Below are positions 56,290-64,000 of a stretch of DNA of 64,000 bases, piece after piece. The stretch covers positions 1 to 64,000 of the forward strand of contig JAKEKT010000086.1 of NCBI GenBank assembly GCA_021495925.1, read 5' to 3'. The position numbers were made by a program, and so were the translations under genes. How positions within the stretch are numbered: position 1 is the first letter of the stretch; each line of letters begins with the position of its first letter. The DNA comes from Diplodia intermedia. Taxonomy: Eukaryota > Ascomycota > Dothideomycetes > Botryosphaeriales > Botryosphaeriaceae. The notes below the pieces were generated by a model, which saw only the letters and a program-made list of their open reading frames with translations, searched no databases and was not told where the DNA came from.

Positions 56290-56944
56290 GGGCGAGGAAT
56301 GCTTCGGGGCGGATGTCCCTTTCTTCAGGATACGCTGCGGGACGAGAGGTCCTCTTCATCAATACTTTGCTTGGAGCTATCACACATGGCAGGGAGACAG
56401 AATAGCTTTGGCGGGCCGCAGGTTAGGTTTTGCTTTCGTCCGGGGCTTTCAGAGGGAAAGCCTAATCGGATTTCAGTAGCGGGCTCAGAAAGGTCTGGTG
56501 AAATCCAAAGTTTTGCCCGGACATCGTTGTCGGGCTCATTGCCCGTTCATCTGCCATGAAGAGTTGTCGAGGGTGCCGTATGGATGAAGAGACTCTGTTA
56601 GCAGCGTATGCAGTATGCGAGCAGCATCAGCCAATTCTTTGCGGCAATCAGGGCATGAAGAAATGTGTAAAGGCGTGAATGCTTCCGTATCACGTCCGAG
56701 GTTAGGGCAGGTTGTAGACGTCTCAGGCACGCTTCTGCGCTGCGGAGAGAAATGATGTCGCAAACGGGGCACGAGCGCAAGGCCCAGGGCCGCGTCGTGT
56801 GTGGCCTGCTGCTGAGAGCCCGGTGTAGCGACCCGCTCGCTTACTTGGCGGGCGGGAGGTGGGTGCGCCCAGGGCGCGCTTCCGCCACACTTTAGCTCTC
56901 TCTTTTTCTGCCTCACTCACAACACCTTTCCTCCTCGCCACCTT
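56290..56944. other. Intergenic, no gene seen
   Basis: This 0.65-kb gap carries the 3' flank of the preceding gene and the promoter of the next. A minus frame of 126 codons is not supported. Confidence 0.45.
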
Positions 56945-58190
56945 ATGGACCTCCTCCCCGAACATGCTTCTGCATCGCCTGCGCTCTACGACGCTAGCGC
57001 TGCTCACCTACTGCTTCCTGTGGCAGCGCACATCGACTTGGGCACGAGAAGATCTACTGTCGACCGACGCGCTGCATCTCAGCTCATCGACCAGGTTTTC
57101 GCCATGGCGCGAAGACCACTCGGTATTCCAGCATCTGATTTGCTCTACCTGACAACCACGCTTACGCGAGCGATTTGGCCCTTCACTGATCCCGCTCGGC
57201 GGACCTGCAAGAAAGCAAACCTTCGGGGCCAGTTTGACTGCGTCGTTTGCGACCCACCCTCCTCAGCCTCGACTTTCAGACCAAGGGTAAGTCACATCTT
57301 CCTCCAGCCATCGAACCCTGTGCTGACATTATTGGGCGTAGTCGGCCTCCCCATCTGCTGGCTCGCGAAGTCGGTGGACCCGTCCGCGGGTTGGAATTCT
57401 TGGAAAAACTTCCCCGGTGACGCGCGATTGTCGGATCGGATCTCACCAAGCTCACATGCAGACAATGCCGTCGCTCTCTCCCTGCTTCATAGTATCAAGG
57501 CCGCAAGGTTTCCCGCGCTCTGCATCGCAAACCATTGCCGATCAAACCAATCAGACGACAACCCGCCCCGTTTTCCACACTCGATCTCGCTGGTCCTTGA
57601 AGCAGTATCCCGTGCACTGCGTCATCATCCTCTCGAGTGACCTTGCTTCCGACCAACTCGAGGAAGCCGAGGAAAATAAGAGGCTCTACACTGTCGGCTG
57701 CAGTCTCGCTGCGCAAATGGACTTTGTGGATGGTAATATCCCCAAACTACGTCCTTCCCGTCCACCTATAGCCTCATGAGCACTGGTACCGGGTGGTTCA
57801 ACTCACAGAGCCGTTGCTGATTGGAACTCTCATGCAGATTATGTCTACGTCGACAAGGCCTCCGGAAATCTCAAGGCTGTGCACTCGGCTGTCATTTACA
57901 GCAGCATCGGCCAGGTCATCCAGAGCAACGATGCTGGTGCGAAGTTCCATGTCAGCCTTGCCATCCCAGAGGTGTTGCTCGTGCCACCACTTCGACCCTT
58001 TCCACCGATCTGGCTAAGTGCCCAAGAGACCAAAGCCACTCTCTTGCTACCGTTTTCGACGCTTTGCAACCGTATGACTGTGACAATTTCCCAGCAAAAG
58101 CTGGCGTTCCACGAAGAAGCGCTTTCTTTGCTCGAGCTTTGTGAAGCGGTCAAGTTAGGAAGCTTCGTACAGAGACTCTTCAGTGAGTAG
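56945..58190 (+). CDS. Unknown 361-residue protein
   Basis: Three exons (56945-57286, 57342-57732, 57838-58190) join in frame; introns are 55 bp (GTAAGT to GTAG) and 105 bp (GTAATA to GCAG). Exon 1 gives MDLLPEHASASPALYDASAA and a helical part (ASQLIDQVFAMARRPLGIPA), then a Cys-containing segment (CKKANLRGQFDCVVCDPP). Exon 2 begins Ser/Arg-rich and becomes ordered (VHCVIILSSDLASDQLEEAE, LYTVGCSLAAQMDFVD). Exon 3 continues DYVYVDKASGNLKAVHSAVI and ends LLELCEAVKLGSFVQRLFSE. The stop at 58188 overlaps a GTGAGT signal, so a fourth exon is possible. No family is recognised. The smooth frame across both introns supports the model. Confidence 0.6.
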
Positions 58191-58546
58191 TCCTCTTCCT
58201 GCTTGTAGATGGCAACCCACTGATATACTTTCAGGGCTCACTATTTCCCCGTGGCGGTCAAGAGGTACGCCCAGCCCTTGCAGGTCGGAAGGATTTGTCT
58301 TCCCCTGTCGGGCGGTGGCGGACAGCTGGGGGACAAGTGCCTCCCCGCCTGCTGAGAGAACCCCCACCAAAGGACAACGAGACGAACAGATTTCTCGCGC
58401 GCATCGGCGCATCGGCGTCAGCATGCCGCGGGCGGAAAGAGTCGGGCCGGGGCCACTCTGCGCGCCATGGTTGGGGGTGTTGCGGCGCGACGCCTGTCCC
58501 CTGCACCGCGACACCCGCAACCACGATCGACGCAACACCTCCAGCC
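58191..58546. other. Short intergenic stretch or extended 5' part of the next gene
   Basis: The frame of the next gene is open back to 58295, where it starts with a non-ATG-supported, Arg/Pro-rich stretch. I treat this as leader DNA. Confidence 0.4.
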
Positions 58547-59452
58547 ATGGCGCAGCAGAATCTACCGGGGCTGGCCCAGATCGGGCTCGCGATCAACTAC
58601 GACCAGTTCCCAGGCACCATCACCCGCATCCCCGAGTCGATCAAAGGCCTCCCTGATACCAGTCTCGCGTTTGGTGCGTTCAAAGCGGGGCGATACGCCC
58701 AGGTCGAGCAAGAGGACCAGGAAGGCAATCCGCGCCGCCTCCTCATCTTCACGGACGCCTCCAAGACGGAGTACTCAAGGCTTGAGCTCAACTTTGTCAC
58801 TGGACAAACACACGTCGTGTGGTATTGCAAGCTCGGCATCGCGGCCGGCTGGCAGGAGAAGAACAAGAGAACGGGTCGGATGGACTGGAAAGAGAAGACA
58901 CAGGATATGACGCACCGTCTTCTTCGTGGGTCGTGGTTGATCGACCGCTGTGAGTTCGAAGCGGTGAAGATGGGCATTGCCAACGTCGCGCTCCCGTTCT
59001 ACAAGGGCATCAGCCCCAACGCGGATGAGAGAGGTCATCGCATCGGAGCCCACGCCAACATATGGGTCGAGGAGACCGGCCCTGACATCACCGAAGTCGC
59101 TCTGTACACGGACTCTGACAATGCCCTGACGTTCATCGACGACTCGGCGGCGTCGTTTCCGGCCCACCAGCGTGCGTGGCGTGGGGCAGAGCTCCCCCTG
59201 CGCCGGCTCAACACGGCGGCTGACGAGTTGGTTTCCCAAGGCGTCGCGGTCGAGCTGAACTGGACACCTCGAGATGCGGAGGCCTTCGGCATCGTCTGGG
59301 TTGACTGTTGGGCGAAGATTGCGAGGGGCGTCAACCCGTGGGGGGAGTACGCGGACGAGCTGCGTTATCACAAAGACCCGCATTGGCGGCTCTGGTGGAA
59401 CGAGATGAGGGCCCAGGGCCGTGGTGCCGAGTTTGACCCTGTCGGTCGATGA
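58547..59452 (+). CDS. Stand-alone RNase H-fold protein
   Basis: A single exon from ATG 58547 (CCAGCCATGG) encodes 301 residues. Four acidic motifs follow the RNase HI order: LLIFTDASKT (Asp about 69), DRCEFEAVKMGIANV (Glu about 134), VALYTDSDNALTFI (Asp about 187) and FGIVWVDCWAK (Asp about 252), with spacings of about 65, 53 and 65 residues. Between the last two, LRRLNTAADELVSQGVAVEL and NWTPRDAEA match the VWVPGH-type segment, but the usual His is not present. RNase H cleaves RNA in RNA-DNA hybrids. Such domains in fungi often derive from retroelements, yet no reverse transcriptase or integrase lies nearby. The sequence is intact, so domestication or another nuclease role is possible. Confidence 0.7.
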   Translation: MAQQNLPGLAQIGLAINYDQFPGTITRIPESIKGLPDTSLAFGAFKAGRYAQVEQEDQEGNPRRLLIFTDASKTEYSRLELNFVTGQTHVVWYCKLGIAAGWQEKNKRTGRMDWKEKTQDMTHRLLRGSWLIDRCEFEAVKMGIANVALPFYKGISPNADERGHRIGAHANIWVEETGPDITEVALYTDSDNALTFIDDSAASFPAHQRAWRGAELPLRRLNTAADELVSQGVAVELNWTPRDAEAFGIVWVDCWAKIARGVNPWGEYADELRYHKDPHWRLWWNEMRAQGRGAEFDPVGR

Positions 59453-59807
59453 GGGCGGTGGTTGACACAAAGTTTAGCGGCGGAGAAGGATCCGAAGCAA
59501 GCACTTCCGCCGAACACGAGCGACCTTCCCCTTGCGATCCAGCGACTCCGCAACTTTCCACATCTTGTTCCTTGTTTCGCGCCACTCCCGCTGGGTCCCG
59601 CCCGCCGCCCGGACCTCTTTGACAACCCACCGGAGGCCACCGGGCCTCTCATTGGGCCGGAACCAGCATAATGCCCCACGATTCTGGTCACCCCACTGCG
59701 TTTCAGTTTCATCGGCTCGAATCTCCCACATAAATACATCAGCCCTCCACCACCCCGTTTCCTTTGTCGGTTTCCTTGGCCTTAATTCCCACCATTCGGC
59801 CTTCATC
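59453..59807. promoter_or_regulatory. Promoter region of the GH43 gene
   Basis: The 355 bp before the GH43 start include a TATA-like CATAAATACATC at about 59728, 80 bp upstream of the ATG. No regulator site was recognised with confidence. Confidence 0.35.
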
Positions 59808-61613
59808 ATGCGTTCCCCTTCCCTTCTTAGCCTCGCGCTCCTCTCGTCATCTGCCCTCGCGTCCTTGCAGGTCGTGCCCGGCGCCACTTGGACGGCCACC
59901 AACACGGGCGAGCACATCCAAGCCCACGGCGCCGGCATAATCAAGGTCGACGACACGTACTACCTGATCGGCGAGGACAAGACCAATGGCACCGCCTTCC
60001 TGAATGTCAACTGCTACTCGTCGACCAACCTTGTCGAATGGGCGTACGAGGGCGCGCTGCTTTCGCAGGAGGCCTCGGGCGACCTCGGCCCCAGCCGCGT
60101 GCTCGAGCGTCCCAAGGTCATCTACAACGACCAGACGGGCAAGTACGTGCTGTGGATGCACATCGACTCGTCCGATTACAAGGAAGCGAAAACGGGCGTG
60201 GCCACCAGCGACACCGTCTGCGGCGAGTACGAGTACCAGGGCAGCTTTCAGCCGTTGGGGTTCCAGAGCAGGGATATGGGCTTGTTCAAAGACGATGATG
60301 GGGCGGCGTATTTGCTGACGGAAGACGTGAGTTCTTCTTTTGCTTTTTGCACCTTTTCTTTATGTAGACATGATGAACACGATTTCTTTTTGATGATCAA
60401 ATCCTTTCCTTGTCCATGTCTCGACTCTCGGTGCCGAATATGCGGAGCGGAAACAAGTCTGCTTTCCTTTTCTCAGAGCCTGCAAGTCGATCAAATGCTC
60501 TGCCAGTATCATGCATTTCCACGGTCTCCTGATCTCTCATATTTCTACTCCTTTTGATGCATTTGAGGTGGACCAGCAGTTCAACGCTTTCCCACAGGAA
60601 GAAGCTAAGATTCCCGTTATGTTCATCATGGAAATTACCTCACGTCGGGATGTTATGACGAGCCTCGGATTCATTCGTTAACTCCTCCCACCACAGCGCG
60701 AGAACGGCCTCCGGATCAACGCCCTGACGGACGACTACCTCAACGTCACGGGCGACTCCTCCGTCTACCGCTTCGACGAAAAGTACGAAGCGCCCGCCAT
60801 GATCAAAGCCAACGGGACCTACTACCTCTTCGCCTCGCAGCTCTCAGGCTGGGACCCCAACGACAACGTACGTCTTGCCCCGCTCGCCCCCCCTCCCCTC
60901 CCCCCCTAACACCCAACCACCAACAGTACTACACCACCGCCCCCTCCCTCTCCGGCCCCTGGACCAGCTGGACCACCTTCGCCACCGCCGGCTCCAACAC
61001 CTACTCGTCCCAAACCACCTTCATCCTGCCCCTCGCCGGCGCCACGTCCACCTCATACATCTACCTCGGCGACCGCTGGGTCAGCGCCGCGCTGTTCCGC
61101 AGCACCTACGTATGGCTGCCCCTCTCCATCGACACGGCCGCGCAAACCGCCTCCATGGCCAACGCCGTCAACTGGGTGCCGAACGTCGCCGCGGGCACGA
61201 CATCCGCCGGCCCGTCCGAGACGGCGCCCGAAGCCGAAGATGCGGCGTTGAGCGGCGGCGCGCGGGCGGTGAGCTGCGAGGGGTGCAGTGGCGGGGACGG
61301 CGCTGGGTATGTGGGTGGCGGTGATGACGTCGCGGGGGTGGTGACGTTTGACGGCGTGGTGGCGGATGCGGCGGGGGCGACGACGGTGCGGGTCAAGTAT
61401 CAGAATTTGGATGCCGCGGCAAGGTATGCGCTTGTTGGTGCGAATGGAGCGGAGGGCCGGAAGGTGGCGTTTTTGCCGACGGTGCAGGGGACGCCGGGGA
61501 GTAGTGTGGTCGATTTGGTTTTGGAGGAGGGGAGCGCGAATACGGTGGTCGTTGAGGGCGTGGATGGGGGGTGGGGCCCTGATGTGGATCGGATTATGGT
61601 GCCGAGGTCGTAG
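59808..61613 (+). CDS. Secreted GH43 glycosidase with CBM35, exo-beta-1,3-galactanase type
   Basis: Exons 59808-60326, 60697-60867 and 60927-61613 give 458 residues. Intron 1 is unusually long (370 bp, GTGAGT to CACAG); intron 2 is 59 bp with a CTAAC branch. MRSPSLLSLALLSSSALA is a signal peptide, so the enzyme is exported. The five-bladed GH43 domain shows HGAGIIKVDDTYYLIGEDK (40-58), ERPKVIYN (Glu100), EAPAMIKANGTYYLFAS (Glu204) and SSQTTFILPL (Gln259). In subfamily 24 galactanases the two Glu and the Gln act in catalysis in place of the usual Asp base, and all three are here. Residues about 320-458 match a CBM35 (VGGGDDVAGVVTFDGVVADA). The likely substrate is the beta-1,3-galactan backbone of plant arabinogalactan proteins or lichen/algal galactans. 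Confidence 0.88.
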
Positions 61614-62070
61614 AGCGTTGGTGTTGTTGTTGTTCGGACGGGATGGGATGGGGGAGCGGCGGAGGTGGGCGAGCGCCGCCGCGCTCGTCGGCGGATGGAG
61701 CGGCAGCTCTCGGAACGGCTGTGATGCTGGTACATAGAACGATGTTTTCCTCTCGCTGGGTCAATTTGTCATGCTTTCTCCTCCTGCGGCTCGAAGCTCG
61801 AAGCCGTGCGAGGTACAGGGACGCATACGGTGTACTTTGCGTATCCGTGGCGATCTGCAGCGCGGCGCCATCTTCCTAATTCGTCTCTCCCGGCTGGAAG
61901 CACCGCTACTCAGCCTATTCAGCGCCGATCAGCTCTGCTTCGGCAGAAGGAAGAAATACAAAACCCAGCTTGGCAGTCCTTAAGAATGACGAACAAGGCA
62001 CGTCGCCGTTCGCGCCACCGGAGCGGCCCGGCACCTGGCCCGGCAGCAGGCAGGGATGTCAACACGGAGA
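61614..62070. other. 3' flank of GH43, no gene seen
   Basis: No open frame is supported. A short inverted repeat, GGCTCGAAGCTCGAAGCC, lies near 61790. The dispersed repeats begin just after. Confidence 0.4.
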
Positions 62071-62075
62071 GACAG

Positions 62076-62945
62076 AGGGCCTAATTTAGGCCCTAGAAAT
62101 AGCGGTGCCGGGGGCGCTGCCCCGCCAAAACCCCCCCACCGTCGCAGTCGCTTGTCAACTGCCAGTCGACGCGTTCGCCAAAATCCACGCCCGCCGCCGC
62201 TCATGACGAAATGGTCGCCCACCGGAGCGCTAACCGGGTGCGATGGAAATTAATTCATGCTCCTGCCTAGCCGCGGCCGCCGCGCGAGTGGTCGCCCACC
62301 GAAGCGCACGCAACGTCGACGACGCTGATGATCAAGCCCGCCGGCCCCGCGCCTGCGGGGCTCTACGCGCAGCGGGGAGGGGGGTGCCTAAATTCAGACC
62401 CTCAAATCAGCGGTCCCCCCGCGATGACGACCCCACCGCTGGCGGACTGTCAGTCAACGCGCTCGCCGCATTTTCTGCCGTCGCCCGTTCGCGCCGCCGC
62501 GCATGACCGCCCGCCCGCTTGGCTCGCTCGTCGAAGCGCAATCCAGGCGCAAGAGCGCCGGCCGTCGTCGTGCCCGCTCGCCCGCTCGCCCGCGCGCGTG
62601 CTCAAAGTCAATGGCCCGCAGCGCAGAGCCGAGCGTAACTACGCCGGTGTCGCCGCCTAGCCTCGCACGTTGGTCCCGCGGGCTCGACGCGACAGCGCTC
62701 ATCATCGCGCCGACCGCCGCCGCTGCCTATCGGCTGCGCGCTCTGCGGTACGGTGCCTGGCGGGGGAGGGGAGGGGCCTAAATTTAGGCTTCGGCATCCG
62801 CGGTGCCCCCGCGAAGAACGTCCCGCGCTGTCGCCGTCACTTGTCGACTGCGTGTCAACACCGTCACTGAAACTTACGCACGCATGCACGCACGCCCGCC
62901 GGCCGCTCGTGGTTGCTGGAGCGCAAGCCAGGCGGGTCCGTGCGA
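62076..62945. repeat. Cluster of three dispersed-repeat units
   Basis: Cores lie at 62076 (AGGGCCTAATTTAGGCCCT, a near-perfect palindrome), 62382 (GGGGTGCCTAAATTCAGACC) and 62772 (GAGGGGCCTAAATTTAGGCT). Each is followed by a GCGGT-CCCCCGC block and a conserved box: CTTGTCAACTGCCAGTCGAC, GGACTGTCAGTCAACGCG and CTTGTCGACTGCGTGTCAAC. The first copy also has GGTCGCCCACCGGAGCGC. This is the third site of the family, on the far side of the window from the 8.7-kb copies. Confidence 0.75.
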
Positions 62946-64000
62946 GACCTGTCGCGCCCGCCCGCTCGAGATCAGCGGCGGTAGCGCAAATGATGCGCAA
63001 CGGGACTGACTGATGCCGTCGCGCGGAGGGGCATCGCATCGCATCCTCCGTAGGTAGCTGTTATGCAACGCCCCGCCCGCGCGCTGGCGGGTGCGCCGTT
63101 GAACAGCGCATATCTACCATGTTTGGCGGGGCTGGCGACAGAGAAAGCCAGTTAGCGGCGAGGGGCGATTGTCGTCGAGGATGGTGTCGCAATGAGCTGA
63201 GCGGAGCGCGATTTGCTGCTCAAGCAGCTTGATATGCCCTCGCTCTTGATTGGTCGCCACCGTCGCGCGGTGCATGAAGACATTCTGATGTTGCCGTCGG
63301 CGCCCGACTGGATGATCAGCGCGGCGGAGCGTCGCGCGCACCTCTGTCAGACACTTCGGGGATGCGCGCCCATGGCGACGGCGACGGCTTAGGAAATAAA
63401 TTACGGCTCTTCTTCAGTGTCATATCTGGCCCAATCAGGTGCGTGTACTCATATTGGTCCTTATGTCGCCGTCGCAGGGCTGCCCTTTGCTGCATTTCAA
63501 TGGCACACCGGTAGCTCTGATCACGTTCACTGCGCTGCTCACCGCGGTCGGCCATCACAAGTTCACGGCCAATGCCTTAGAGTGAGATGGAACAAGCCAT
63601 TGTGACCCTGCGCGTCCGCTGCCCTCCCAACGAGAGGACCACCTGCGCCCTCGAAGCTATCTTCCCCCCACCGCCTGGCGAAAGATAGGAAAATACACAA
63701 GAAAAAAAAGGATTGGGGGAACCAACAAGAAGCGAACTTGATGCCCTCTGGTTCCCAAAGAGGATGTTGCTATTTTCAGTCTCCGTTCCGAGCGCATGTT
63801 CTCCTCACCGTTGAGGATGGGGCAGTTCTCATGACAGCGCCGTGTGTCCGCCGCCGAGTCCGGAGTATACAAGGCCTTCATCAACTTGGCCGTTTTCGGC
63901 CAAGAGTGTGATGAAGCAGCCCGGTCGGCTGTTATTGGTTGGACATATTTCATCCCTTTGGTTTGCAGATGACCGGGTATCCGAGGGAAGCCTCGTACGA
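62946..64000. other. No gene seen to the right edge
   Basis: GC-rich up to 63.4 kb, then mixed. Open frames are below 100 codons and overlap. No RNA gene or known element was recognised. Confidence 0.4.

Noticed and set aside
1..64000. CRISPR array, prokaryotic operon, rRNA or tRNA gene
   Set aside because: Introns and gene style are fungal. No regularly spaced identical repeats with unique spacers were seen, and by eye no cloverleaf or rRNA text was recognised. A tRNA scan would be needed to exclude a tRNA fully.

Overview
The window is nuclear DNA of a filamentous ascomycete (Pezizomycotina). The genes that can be read are split by short GT-AG introns, mostly 49-160 bp, with CTAAC/CTGAC-type branch sites. 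They include an HsbA-like secreted protein, a PMP3 proteolipid, a GH43/CBM35 galactanase and a relic that looks like a MAT1-2-1 HMG-box gene. A Dothideomycete is a plausible guess, but nothing here proves the class. Coding DNA is GC-rich at third positions, so many long open frames, including ones of 437, 475 and 650 codons, are shadows or chance.

Layout. 0-7 kb holds four minus-strand genes: an N-terminal part of an unknown repeat-bearing protein that runs off the left edge, a short-chain dehydrogenase of carbonyl-reductase type, PMP3 and the HsbA-like protein. 7-26.9 kb is gene-poor. Its only firm gene is a 528-residue low-complexity protein at 15.3-16.9 kb. The rest holds dispersed repeats, diverged tandem arrays and decaying coding DNA. 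At 24.9-25.3 kb lies a broken HMG box whose intron cuts a serine codon at the position typical of MAT1-2-1. 26.9-33.3 kb has three plus-strand genes in a row: a chromodomain/AT-hook protein, a Cys/His-rich protein and a basic-tailed protein. 33.3-41.8 kb is again gene-poor and contains a three-copy leader repeat. 41.8-48.1 kb has a divergent pair (single-pass membrane protein and F-box-like protein) and several small genes. 48-55 kb is poorly resolved and contains a fragment of an SF1 helicase with an intact P-loop. 55.1-61.6 kb has four plus-strand genes in a row: two unknown conserved-looking proteins, a stand-alone RNase H-fold protein and a secreted GH43. 62-63 kb repeats the dispersed element seen at 8.7-9.4 and 18.8-19.4 kb.

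How the parts relate. The genes do not form an evident pathway or biosynthetic cluster. The most notable features are (1) the MAT1-2-1-like relic with a duplicated upstream segment, (2) a GC-rich dispersed repeat built on a CCTAAATTTAGG-type palindrome and found at three gene-poor sites, and (3) three neighbouring genes for apparently nuclear, disordered proteins. Gene structures were read by eye from splice signals and frame continuity. No database search was possible, so names above the level of a clear motif are inference.
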